Source of the DNA: Occultella gossypii
GTDB taxonomy: Bacteria > Actinomycetota > Actinomycetes > Actinomycetales > Beutenbergiaceae
Length of the DNA: 64,000 nucleotides
Direction of reading: 5' to 3'
Assembly: GCF_019947135.1 (NCBI RefSeq)
Contig: NZ_JAGSHT010000012.1
Coordinates: 281,941-345,940, forward strand
Shown here: positions 1 through 7,830 of the stretch, piece after piece
Layout: every line of letters begins with the position of its first letter
Numbering within the stretch: position 1 is the first letter of the stretch
The notes under the pieces: model-generated
Databases searched by the model: none
Seen by the model: the letters and a program-made list of their open reading frames with translations, nothing else
Told to the model about the DNA's origin: nothing
Position numbers and translations under genes: made by a program

Positions 1-936
1 TTCCCGCGCGGGACGAACCCCCAGTCCGGGGGAGTGACCCTCGGCGCCTACGGGGCGGCCGCGATGGTGCTGTCCGACGACGTCGCCTACGTGGACAAGC
101 AGGCCGGGATCCTCCCCGACGACTTCGTCACCTACCCGAACGCTGGCGCGACGAAGTCATGGTTCATGCTCGACGACGAGATCGTCGTGCTGGCCGCGGG
201 CATCTCCGGCCGGGCCGGGCGGTCCGCGGTGACCACGCTCGAGAGCCGGATCGCCGACCCCGCGGACGGGGTCGCAGTCACCGGCGCGCTCGCGGACGGC
301 ACGGCGTGGACCGGCGACGGCGTCGGGCGGCTCGCGTGGGTGCGGTGGGAGAACCCGGGCGAGCAGACCGCGGTCGGGTACGTGCTGCTCGACGAGCAGG
401 AGGTGACCGTCGACGTGGAGCGGGTGACCCGCAGCCGCCGCGTGGTCCGGGTCTCGAACCCGAACACCTCGGTGACCAAGGACGTCGTCACGGTGTCGGT
501 GGCGCACCCGGCCGACGGCGAACACACGCTCGCCTACGCCCTCGTGCCGAACGCGCAGGCCGACCAGCTGGCCGGCTATGCCGACGGCCCGCTGCAGGTC
601 CTCGTGAACACGACCGACGTGCAGGCGATCAAGCACGCCCACCTGGGCGTCGTGGCCGCGAACACGTTCACGGACGGCCGGCATCAGGCGGAGCGCCTGA
701 CGATCGACGGCCCTGCCTCGGTGCTCCTTCGCCAGAGCGGTCGCCGCCTCGAGATCGCGATCTCCGACCCGACGATGACGCGCGATCGGGTGCAAGTGGT
801 GATCCGCGGTCGCGACCGTGGCCTGGAGAGCGCCGACGACGGCGTCACGGTGGGTCAGGTGACCGGAGGCACCTCGGTGGTCGCGGACACGCGTGAGGCC
901 CATGGGCGGACGTTCACCGCGGTACTGCGGGTCTGA
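1..936 (+). CDS. Polysaccharide lyase family 8 (hyaluronate/chondroitin/xanthan lyase-like), C-terminal part
   Basis: The frame is open from base 1, so the gene begins before the window; about 311 C-terminal residues and the stop are present. PL8 enzymes cleave uronic-acid polysaccharides such as hyaluronan, chondroitin or xanthan by beta-elimination, usually outside the cell. The visible part is the all-beta C-terminal half: the stretch KSWFMLDDEIVVLAAGI with the following SGRAG is typical of the PL8 central beta-sandwich, followed by a second beta domain. The catalytic Asn/His/Tyr of the N-terminal alpha barrel lie outside the window, so substrate cannot be told. No anchor or sorting motif is seen at the C terminus. 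The family assignment is by recognised motif; the substrate is unknown. A sulfatase gene lies 3.4 kb downstream. Confidence 0.85.
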   Translation, partial: FPRGTNPQSGGVTLGAYGAAAMVLSDDVAYVDKQAGILPDDFVTYPNAGATKSWFMLDDEIVVLAAGISGRAGRSAVTTLESRIADPADGVAVTGALADGTAWTGDGVGRLAWVRWENPGEQTAVGYVLLDEQEVTVDVERVTRSRRVVRVSNPNTSVTKDVVTVSVAHPADGEHTLAYALVPNAQADQLAGYADGPLQVLVNTTDVQAIKHAHLGVVAANTFTDGRHQAERLTIDGPASVLLRQSGRRLEIAISDPTMTRDRVQVVIRGRDRGLESADDGVTVGQVTGGTSVVADTREAHGRTFTAVLRV

Positions 937-969
937 ACGCCGGCATGGCGATGGCAGCCAAGGGCGGGG

Positions 970-1359
970 TCAGGCGAGCGCCTTCGCCTTGAGTGCGGCG
1001 AACTCGCGTTCGTCGATCGCCCCACTGTCGAGTAGCGCCTTCGCCTCGCTGACCTGTGCCGTCGGAGAAGTCGCCGGCGTGGAACTCGCCACGGTGCGGA
1101 TGTACGCGTCGGTCTCGGCGCGGGCCTGGGACATCTGCTCGGCCTGCCGCTGGCCCATCCCACGCCCCCGAGCGATGAGGTAGACCATGCCGGAGAGGAA
1201 CGGGATGACGATCAGCGCGATCATCCACAGCGCCTTCGCCCAGCCGCTGAGCTGTCGGTCTCGGAAGAGGTCCGCGACGATCTGGAAGAGGACCACCAGG
1301 TACATCACGAACGCGAACCACCAGACCATCAGCCAGAACCAGTCCATGAAACTGTTCAC
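970..1359 (-). CDS. Small membrane protein with PLDc_N-type helices and C-terminal SHOCT domain
   Basis: A protein of about 129 residues with two hydrophobic helices (FWLMVWWFAFVMYLVVLF and ALWMIALIVIPFLSGMVYLIA), a basic linker (ARGRGMGQRQ), then a short helical C-terminal domain with the SHOCT pattern (EAKALLDSGAIDEREFAALKAKAL). This arrangement is common in actinobacteria; SHOCT domains are thought to mediate oligomerisation, and no enzymatic role is known. I chose the GTG at 1359 because GAAAGG lies 7 nt upstream on the minus strand; the open frame continues to 1449 but that extension is basic and lacks a ribosome site. It converges with the lyase gene, with 33 bp between the stops. Function unknown. 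Confidence 0.8.
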   Translation of the reverse strand: MNSFMDWFWLMVWWFAFVMYLVVLFQIVADLFRDRQLSGWAKALWMIALIVIPFLSGMVYLIARGRGMGQRQAEQMSQARAETDAYIRTVASSTPATSPTAQVSEAKALLDSGAIDEREFAALKAKALA

Positions 1360-1580
1360 CGGAGTGCCTTTCGTCCGTCTGCGGTGCGGCGTCGGCCGCG
1401 TGAGCCAAGGTTCGACCGGGCCGGGCCGGACTGTCGTCATGCAGAACACATGAAGTTGCCGCCTGCTCGTTCATCTGATCGGCGTGATGCGGTGTGGCGG
1501 TCCGTATGGCTGAATGCCTGGACCGGCCAACGTGCGGACCTGGGTCCGGCACCCGAACCAGGGGCAGGAGGGAGCCAGGA

Positions 1581-1907
1581 ATGAGTTACACCGACCGATT
1601 ACGCCGCTTCGCCCTCAATGACGCGAAGCTCGAGGCGGAGCTCGCGGTGCAACCGACCACGCTGGAATCCAGGGAGGTGGCTCTGGTCCGGCTCGCTGCC
1701 CTGATCGCCGTCGGCGGGGCCGAACCGAGTTACGGCACCGAGGTCGATGATGCGGTCTCTGCTGGTGTCACGACTGCCGAGATCGTGGACATCCTCGCCA
1801 CGGTGACCCCGATCGTCGGGCTTCCGCTCGCGGTGGCCGCGGCCTCGAAGGTGGCCCTCGCACTCGGACTCGACCCGTTGGACATGGACGGCATGGACCC
1901 CGCGTGA
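1581..1907 (+). CDS. Carboxymuconolactone decarboxylase (CMD/AhpD)-like small protein
   Basis: A helical protein of 108 residues resembling the CMD/AhpD fold (central part EVALVRLAALIAVGGA, then a GVTTAEIVDILATVTPIVGLPLAVAAASKVALALGL helix pair typical of the family's second half). AhpD-type members act as thiol-disulfide reductases through a CxxC pair and a His; CMD enzymes decarboxylate an aromatic-catabolism lactone. This protein contains no Cys and no His at all, so it cannot use the AhpD chemistry. Start at ATG 1581 is set by GGGAGCCAGGA directly upstream; the frame is open further upstream but without a better site. Its stop lies 3 bp from the stop of the convergent LAL regulator. Role unknown. 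Confidence 0.7.
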   Translation: MSYTDRLRRFALNDAKLEAELAVQPTTLESREVALVRLAALIAVGGAEPSYGTEVDDAVSAGVTTAEIVDILATVTPIVGLPLAVAAASKVALALGLDPLDMDGMDPA

Positions 1908-1910
1908 GGT

Positions 1911-4157
1911 CTACTCGCCGAGCAGGCCGCGGGCGATCGCCTGGCGCACGGCGTCGCCGCGCGAAGAGACACCGAGTTTGCGGTAGATCGCCCCGATCTC
2001 GGTACTGGCCGTGTTCCGGGAGATGAACAGCCGCTCCGCGATCTCGCGGATCGTCAGATACGTCTGCAGGTAGGGCAGCAGGCGAAGCTCGGCCGGGGAC
2101 AGTGGTGACGTCCGCCCGTCGGAGGTTGCGCTGGTGGGACCCGCCTCGAAGTCCCGGCGGAACTCGAGGACCTCGTCGCCGAGCACCCCCAGGTCCGGCC
2201 GATGCAGCATCACGTCGTCGATCTCGCGCAACAGGTGGCGCACCGCGGCGTTGTCACCGAGGGCCCAGCTCGTGCGCGCGAAGTTCAGCCGGGTCCGTAC
2301 CGCGAGCGTCGGGAACGCGTACGTGCAGGACACCCGCACGCGCATGCCACGCGTCAGCTCGCGGCGCGCGGTCGTCAGGTCGCCGTCGTGGACGGCGAGC
2401 CGGGCGGCCGCGGCGAACACCGGCGCGCTGGTCGGGTAGTCATCCATTCGGTGCGTGGCGATCTCGCGCAGCGCGTGCGCGACCCGCAGCCGGGCGTCCT
2501 CCCAGCTGCCGGCGTCCATGGCCAGCTGGGCGAGCCGGCCCTCGCTCAGGGCCAGGGTGTCGGCGTTGCCAACGTCGTCGGCCGCGGCGACGGCCGACGT
2601 GAAGTGGTCGGTGGCGGCGGCGACGTCGCCGACCAGTAGCGCGGCCTCGCCACCGAGCGCGAGAGCGGTGTCGCGCCACACGCTCAGCGGCGGTTCGCTC
2701 TCGATCGCGAGCCGGGCGTCCGCGAGCATCTGCTCGGGGCCCTGCGGGCATCGGGTGGCGCGGTACATCGCCCGGGCGGATGCGAACGAGGCAGTGCCGT
2801 CGAGGCTCTCGCCCTCGAAGGAGGCGCGTTCGACGACCGCACCCCAGCGCTCGGCCTCGGCCGCATGTCCCTGGTACACCGCGACGTATCCGGCGAGAAC
2901 CGCGAGCGGCGGGTACCCCGCGATGGCGTCGGCGCCGAGGACACCCAGCCACCGCTCGACCGTCGAGAGCCTTCCGGATTGGAACAGGGACATCACGATG
3001 CGCGTCACGAGCCGGATGCAGCGCTCCCGGTGCGGGGTGGGCAGGAGGACCTCCACGGCGCGATGAGGGAGGCCGTGGGCCTCGTACCAGTCGGCCGCGC
3101 GGAGCCTGAGGGTGTCGCTCAGGTCGGGTTCGGCGGTCATGAGCTCACCGAGCAGGAACTCACGGAACAGAGCGTGATAACGGAACCACTCACGGTGCCG
3201 GTCGAGCGGGACCAGGAACAGGCTTGAGGCCTCGAACTGGCGCAGCATCCGCCGCGCGTCATGCCCGCCGAGCACGGCGTCGCACAGGGGTGCGGACAGA
3301 TGCTCGAGCAGGGCCGTCCGACGCAGGAACCGCCGGGTCTCCGCCGGGAGCCGCAGATAGGCCTCGCGCTGCAGGTAGTCCGCGACATACGGGTCCTCAC
3401 CCGAGACCATGGCGGCCTCATCGCTGTCGTGCCGCGCGATCAGCGCCGCGAGATAGATTCCGACCGGCCACCCCTCGGTCCGTTCGGTGACGGCCTCCAG
3501 GACCTCGCGCGAGGGGGCCACCTGCGTCGTCGCAAAGATCTGTTCTGCCCCGGCCACGTCCAGGGCAAGGTCCTGGGCGGCGATCTCGACCGTGCTGGCC
3601 TGGGCGCGCAGCCTGGGCAGATGGGGCTGGACGGAACGGCTCGCGATGACCACCTGCGACCCGGGTGGGACCGCATCGATGACCAGGCCGAGCACGTCAT
3701 GGCAGGCCGGGGAACGCACCACCTGCAGGTCGTCCAGAAGCAACAGGAACGGCTCGCTGAGGTTCGCGATCGCCGCTGCGAGGCGCGGAGCGGCGCGCCC
3801 GAGGACCGATGGGCCGGCCCTGATCATGTCCTGGACCAGGTCCGGAGGAGCATCGTCCAGCGTGGTGAACGCGGAGGCCAACATGATGAGGAGACTGAGG
3901 GGGTCGTCGTCCCAGCTGTCGAGGGAGACCCAGGCCACCGCGCGGTCGTCGCGGTGGGCCCACTGGGCCAGGAGGGTCGACTTGCCGTACCCGGCGGGCG
4001 CGGTCACGCTCACGACGCGTCGCCCGCTCCGGATCGCGGCGTCGATCAGCCCGGCTCGGCTGACCGCCGCCACCGGCCGGCGCGGCACGTCGAGCTTGGC
4101 TTCGTGCAGCAGGCGTTCGAGCCCCCCTCTGGCCGCCGTGCCCGGCTCCTGGCTCAC
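1911..4157 (-). CDS. LuxR-family ATP-binding transcriptional regulator (LAL/MalT-like)
   Basis: 748 residues. The N-terminal STAND-type NTPase has a Walker A motif APAGYGKST near residues 53-61 and a Walker B FLLLLDD near 135-141; a long helical TPR-like region follows, and the last about 65 residues are a LuxR/GerE helix-turn-helix (LSPAELRLLPYL...TIREIAERLFISRNTASTEIGAIYRKLGV). MalT-type regulators activate transcription after binding an inducer and ATP. It is somewhat shorter than typical LAL proteins (850-1000). The gene diverges from the arylsulfatase, and the space between carries regularly spaced repeats, so the sulfatase is its likely target (inference). Start GTG 4157: a -10-like TATCGT (4164-4169, minus strand) lies 6 nt upstream, suggesting a leaderless mRNA. 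Confidence 0.88.
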   Translation of the reverse strand: MSQEPGTAARGGLERLLHEAKLDVPRRPVAAVSRAGLIDAAIRSGRRVVSVTAPAGYGKSTLLAQWAHRDDRAVAWVSLDSWDDDPLSLLIMLASAFTTLDDAPPDLVQDMIRAGPSVLGRAAPRLAAAIANLSEPFLLLLDDLQVVRSPACHDVLGLVIDAVPPGSQVVIASRSVQPHLPRLRAQASTVEIAAQDLALDVAGAEQIFATTQVAPSREVLEAVTERTEGWPVGIYLAALIARHDSDEAAMVSGEDPYVADYLQREAYLRLPAETRRFLRRTALLEHLSAPLCDAVLGGHDARRMLRQFEASSLFLVPLDRHREWFRYHALFREFLLGELMTAEPDLSDTLRLRAADWYEAHGLPHRAVEVLLPTPHRERCIRLVTRIVMSLFQSGRLSTVERWLGVLGADAIAGYPPLAVLAGYVAVYQGHAAEAERWGAVVERASFEGESLDGTASFASARAMYRATRCPQGPEQMLADARLAIESEPPLSVWRDTALALGGEAALLVGDVAAATDHFTSAVAAADDVGNADTLALSEGRLAQLAMDAGSWEDARLRVAHALREIATHRMDDYPTSAPVFAAAARLAVHDGDLTTARRELTRGMRVRVSCTYAFPTLAVRTRLNFARTSWALGDNAAVRHLLREIDDVMLHRPDLGVLGDEVLEFRRDFEAGPTSATSDGRTSPLSPAELRLLPYLQTYLTIREIAERLFISRNTASTEIGAIYRKLGVSSRGDAVRQAIARGLLGE

Positions 4158-4227
4158 GCGTCAACGATAGGGCGGCAGAGCAGGTGTGCGGAGCGACTTG
4201 ACCGCCGAGTTCATATTGACGTCGCAA

Positions 4228-4319
4228 GGTCACGCGGGAGCGCGCAGGGTCACGGGGGAGGGCGCTGGGTCACGCGGGCGGTGTTTCACCTGGCCGCCCG
4301 TTTCACGCGGTCCGCGTGA
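4228..4319. promoter_or_regulatory. Operator-like array between LAL regulator and arylsulfatase
   Basis: Three copies of GGTCACGCGGGAG-like sequence start at 4228, 4248 and 4268, exactly 20 bp apart (the middle copy has CACGGGGG). They are followed by a perfect 8-bp inverted repeat, TCACGCGG (4303-4310), T, CCGCGTGA (4312-4319). The same TCACGCGG core therefore occurs four times, plus once inverted. The array ends just before a possible -35/-10 pair for the sulfatase (-10 candidate TACCGT at 4342-4347). Two-turn spacing of direct repeats fits a MalT-like activator; that link is inference. Confidence 0.6.
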
Positions 4320-4384
4320 TGTGGCCCCCGCGTGGGCTCCCTACCGTCTGAGGCACCCACCCGGCTACCAGCGGAGGAACCGCG

Positions 4385-6751
4385 ATGCGTCCCGACCGGC
4401 ATGCCCGAACCATGCTCCCGATACCGGACCGCCCGGGGCCCGGCCTCACGACCTACGACGCGAAGGATCCCGCGACGTCCTACCCGCCGATCGAGCCCCT
4501 CCTGCCTCCCGAGGGTGCGCCGAACGTGGTGGTGATCCTGCTCGACGACGTCGGCTTCGGTGCGTCGAGCGTCTTCGGCGGTCCGTGCCGCACGCCGACC
4601 GCGGAGCGGCTGGCCGCGGGCGGGCTGCGGCTCAACCGCTTCCACACGACGGCGTTGTGTGCGCCCACCCGGCAGGCACTGCTCACCGGCCGCAACCACC
4701 ACTCGGTCGGCATGGGCAGCATCACCGAGACGGCCACGTCGGCGCCCGGTAACAGCTCGCTGCGCCCGAACACGAAGGCCCCGCTCGCCCTGACGTTGCG
4801 TCTGAACGGCTATTCGACGGCGCAGTTCGGCAAGTGTCACGAGGTTCCGGTCTGGCAGACGTCGCCGATGGGCCCGTTCGATGCCTGGCCCACCGGCGGT
4901 GGCGGATTCGAGAAGTTCTACGGCTTCATCGGAGGGGAGAACAACCAGTGGGATCCCGCGCTCTACGACGGGACGACGCCGATCGAGCCACCGGCCACGG
5001 CCGAGGAGGGCTACCACCTCACCGAGGACCTAGTCGACCACGCGTGCGCCTGGGTCAACCAGCAGAAGGCGCTCATGCCGGACCGCCCGTTCTTCGTCTA
5101 CCTCGCTCCCGGTGCGACGCACGCACCGCACCACGTCGCGCCGGAGTGGATCGAGAAGTACCGCGGCCGCTTCGACGACGGCTGGGACGTGCAGCGTGAG
5201 CGCACGTTCGCCCGGCAGCGGGAACTGGGAGTGGTTCCGGCCGACGCGGAACTCACCGCACGGCACGACGAGATCCCCGCCTGGAGCGAGATGCCCGAGG
5301 ACCTCAGGCCGGTACTGGCCCGGCAGATGGAGACCTATGCCGGCTTCCTCGAGCACACCGACACCGAGGTGGGCCGGCTGATCGACACGCTCGAGGACCT
5401 CGGGATCCTCGACGACACGATCGTCTACTACATCATCGGGGACAACGGAGCCTCCGCGGAGGGCACCGTCAACGGCGCGTTCAACGAGATGGCGAACTTC
5501 AACGGCATGGCGGCCCTCGAGACCCCCGAGTTCATGCGCAGCAAGATCGACGAGTTCGGTTCACCCGCCTCCTACAACCACTACTCCGTGGGCTGGGCGT
5601 GGGCTATGGATACACCACTGCAGTGGACGAAGCAGGTCGCCTCACATTGGGGCGGCACCCGCAACGGGACGGTCGTGCACTGGCCCCGCGGGATCGAGGA
5701 GGCCGGCGGCCTGCGGTCGCAGTTCACCCACGTGATCGACATCGCGCCCACCATCCTGGAGGCCGCCGGGATCCCGGAGCCGACCTCCGTGAACGGGGTC
5801 CTGCAGTCACCGATGGAGGGCACCTCGATGCTGTACGCGTTCGGGGACGCCGAGGCGCCGGAGCGCCACGACCTCCAGTACTTCGAGATGTTCGGCAACC
5901 GTGGCGTCTACCACCGCGGCTGGAGTGCGGTCACGAAGCACCGGACGCCCTGGGTGATGACGGGCGCGGCGGTTCCCGCGTTCGACGATGACCTGTGGGA
6001 GTTGTACGACGGCGGAAGTGACTTCAGTCAGGCTCACGACCTGGCCGCGGAGCGTCCGGAGGTGCTCGCCCGGTTGCAGCGCCTGTGGCTCATCGAGGCG
6101 ACGAAGTACAACGTGCTGCCGATGGATGATCGCGTCGCGGAGCGCATCGAGCCGAGCCTGGCTGGGCGGCCCACCCTGGTCCACGGGGACTCCCAGCTCT
6201 TCTATCCGGGCATGGGCAGGCTGAGCGAGAACAGCGTGGTCAGCATGAAGAACCGGTCCTTCTCGCTCACCGCGGAGATCGACGCACCGGCGTCGGGTGC
6301 CCGCGGCGTCATCATCGCCCAGGGCGGCCGGTTCGGCGGATGGAGCCTGTTCGTACGCGATGGTCGGCTCGTCTTCGCCTACAACGTGCTCGGGATCCAC
6401 CTCTACACGACGGCCTCCGACACGTCGCTCCCGTCCGGCACGCATCAGGTGCGAATGGAGTTCGCCTACGACGGCGGTGGGTTGGGCAAGGGTGGAGGGG
6501 TCACGCTCTACCACGACGGGACCGACGTCGGGACGGGCCGGATCGAGTTCACCCAGCCGCTGGTCTTCTCGGCCGATGAGACGACCGACATCGGATACGA
6601 GTCGGGCACGCCGGTGTCCCCCGACTACAGCGCCCGCGAGAGTGCCTTCACCGGGAGGATCCACTGGGTCCAGCTCGATGTCGGGGCGGAGGACGACGAC
6701 CACTTCATCAGCCCCGAGGAACGCCTCAGGGTCGCCATGGCCCGGCAGTAG
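4385..6751 (+). CDS. atsA: Arylsulfatase, Cys-type, with C-terminal beta-sandwich extension
   Basis: 788 residues, matching the size of large actinobacterial arylsulfatases (AtsA/AtsD class). It hydrolyses sulfate esters. The N-terminal metal site NVVVILLDDVGFG has Asp54 and Asp55; the sulfatase signature CAPTR gives Cys92 as the residue to be oxidised to formylglycine, with TGRNHH following. Another metal-binding segment, IIGDNGAS, lies near residue 350. From about residue 620 a lectin/LamG-like beta domain follows, as in this class. There is no signal peptide, so the enzyme is probably cytoplasmic. Start ATG 4385 has GCGGAGGAACCGCG upstream. No formylglycine-generating enzyme or sulfate transporter gene is present in the window. 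Likely controlled by the divergent LAL regulator. Confidence 0.92.
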   Translation: MRPDRHARTMLPIPDRPGPGLTTYDAKDPATSYPPIEPLLPPEGAPNVVVILLDDVGFGASSVFGGPCRTPTAERLAAGGLRLNRFHTTALCAPTRQALLTGRNHHSVGMGSITETATSAPGNSSLRPNTKAPLALTLRLNGYSTAQFGKCHEVPVWQTSPMGPFDAWPTGGGGFEKFYGFIGGENNQWDPALYDGTTPIEPPATAEEGYHLTEDLVDHACAWVNQQKALMPDRPFFVYLAPGATHAPHHVAPEWIEKYRGRFDDGWDVQRERTFARQRELGVVPADAELTARHDEIPAWSEMPEDLRPVLARQMETYAGFLEHTDTEVGRLIDTLEDLGILDDTIVYYIIGDNGASAEGTVNGAFNEMANFNGMAALETPEFMRSKIDEFGSPASYNHYSVGWAWAMDTPLQWTKQVASHWGGTRNGTVVHWPRGIEEAGGLRSQFTHVIDIAPTILEAAGIPEPTSVNGVLQSPMEGTSMLYAFGDAEAPERHDLQYFEMFGNRGVYHRGWSAVTKHRTPWVMTGAAVPAFDDDLWELYDGGSDFSQAHDLAAERPEVLARLQRLWLIEATKYNVLPMDDRVAERIEPSLAGRPTLVHGDSQLFYPGMGRLSENSVVSMKNRSFSLTAEIDAPASGARGVIIAQGGRFGGWSLFVRDGRLVFAYNVLGIHLYTTASDTSLPSGTHQVRMEFAYDGGGLGKGGGVTLYHDGTDVGTGRIEFTQPLVFSADETTDIGYESGTPVSPDYSARESAFTGRIHWVQLDVGAEDDDHFISPEERLRVAMARQ

Positions 6752-6755
6752 GCAC

Positions 6756-6781
6756 CCGGCCGGCGCACCCGCGCCGGCCGG
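6756..6781. terminator. Bidirectional hairpin terminator
   Basis: A perfect 11-bp stem CCGGCCGGCGC (6756-6766), loop ACCC, and complementary arm (6771-6781) sits between the convergent arylsulfatase stop (6751) and the SRPBCC gene stop (6797). It has no T-tract, as is usual in high-GC actinobacteria. Confidence 0.75.
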
Positions 6782-6796
6782 TCCTGCCGCCGGTGT

Positions 6797-7282
6797 TCAG
6801 GCGGCCAGCAGGTCGTCGATCTGGTTGATCGCGGAGGTCGCGCCCTCGACGACGCCCATGTCGAGCACCTGCTGCAGTGCCTCCGCGGTGGCGTAGGTGG
6901 AGACGTACGTCGCCCGGGTCCCGCCGTCGGTGGCCTCGAAGGCGTAGGAGTTCTGGCTCACCGGCAGATCGGCGGTCACGTTGAAGTCCGCGTCCGAGAA
7001 CGCGTCCTCGAAGGTGAAGCCGGACGGCTCGGCCACGGTCTTGATGTCCCAGATCCCCGCGTGCTTCTCACCCTCCGGGCTGGTCATGTAATACGTCGAC
7101 CGGCTGCCCGGGGTCAGCGAGTGGTCCACGAACGTGGCCGGGTACGTGGGCGGTCCGAACACGCGCTCGAGCTGGCGCGGGTCGGCGTACACCTCCCAGA
7201 CGCGCGAGACGGGGGCCGCGAACTCAGCCACGATGGTCAGGGTCAGGTTGTTCATGTCGTGCTGGACGTCGGTGACAGGCAT
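6797..7282 (-). CDS. SRPBCC (AHSA1-like) domain protein
   Basis: 161 residues in one START/SRPBCC (AHSA1-type) domain: the opening TIVAEFAAPVSRVWEVYADPRQLERVFGPP and the later YYMTSPEGEKHAGIWDIKTV are typical. These proteins form a hydrophobic pocket; most bacterial members have no defined ligand. The ATG follows the stop of the upstream ArsR gene by 1 nt (TGA C ATG), so the two are cotranscribed and translationally coupled. A second in-frame ATG (Met11) is possible. ArsR-SRPBCC pairs are very common in soil bacteria and the pair probably responds to a small hydrophobic compound, but the inducer is unknown. Confidence 0.85.
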   Translation of the reverse strand: MPVTDVQHDMNNLTLTIVAEFAAPVSRVWEVYADPRQLERVFGPPTYPATFVDHSLTPGSRSTYYMTSPEGEKHAGIWDIKTVAEPSGFTFEDAFSDADFNVTADLPVSQNSYAFEATDGGTRATYVSTYATAEALQQVLDMGVVEGATSAINQIDDLLAA

Positions 7283-7283
7283 G

Positions 7284-7640
7284 TCACTGGTTCCTCTCGG
7301 TAGGTCTAGGTTGTGCGATCAGTTCGTCGATGCGGGCGATCCGCCCGCGCCAGAGGGATTCGAGTTCGGTGAGCATCGAGCCCACCGACCGGATCGCCTC
7401 CACGTCGCCACTGGCGAGGGCCTCCCGGCCCGCGCGCCGCTTGCTGATCAAGCCGGCCCGCTCCAGTACCGCGACGTGCTTCTGTACCGCGGCGAAACTC
7501 ATGTCGTACTTCGCCGCGAGGGTCGTGACCGAGTGCTCCCCGGCCAGCACCCGGCGCAGGATGTCGCGCCGGGTGCGGTCGGCCAGCGCGTGGAACATGG
7601 CATCGGCCCTGTCCTCGTTCTGGTCCTCGGTTCCGGTCAC
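7284..7640 (-). CDS. ArsR-family winged-helix repressor
   Basis: 118 residues with a winged helix-turn-helix: FHALADRTRRDILRRVLAGE, then SVTTLAAKYDMSFAAVQKHVAVLERAGLI and the wing SKRRAGREALA. It lacks the ELCVCDL-type metal site, so it is one of the non-metal ArsR regulators that accompany SRPBCC proteins. I place the start at GTG 7640: TAGGTT (7647-7652, minus strand) ends 6 nt before it, giving a leaderless message; the alternative GTG at 7646 would lie directly against the -10 box. A perfect palindrome covers the promoter, so autorepression is likely. Confidence 0.85.
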   Translation of the reverse strand: MTGTEDQNEDRADAMFHALADRTRRDILRRVLAGEHSVTTLAAKYDMSFAAVQKHVAVLERAGLISKRRAGREALASGDVEAIRSVGSMLTELESLWRGRIARIDELIAQPRPTERNQ

Positions 7641-7644
7641 ACCC

Positions 7645-7677
7645 ACAACCTACAACTAATTGGTTGTAGGTTGTCAA
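7645..7677 (-). promoter_or_regulatory. Promoter and palindromic operator of arsR-SRPBCC operon
   Basis: A perfect inverted repeat with 12-bp arms, ACAACCTACAAC (7645-7656) and GTTGTAGGTTGT (7663-7674), is separated by 6 bp. On the minus strand a consensus -35 TTGACA (7672-7677) and a -10 TAGGTT (7647-7652) are 19 bp apart and overlap the palindrome, so a bound repressor would block RNA polymerase. The low-GC palindrome stands out sharply from its surroundings. Confidence 0.85.
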
Positions 7678-7830
7678 GCCTTCTGGGCACGTAGCTTCCT
7701 CACCCACAATGGGTGGGGCTCCGCCGGGCGGCGAGAGCTAACGTCCTACCTGTAGGGACCGGGAACCGCTGGGTCGACACCTCAGGTGCGCGCTCGCCGG
7801 CCGCGCCGAGTTCGAGGAAGAGGGGCACGG

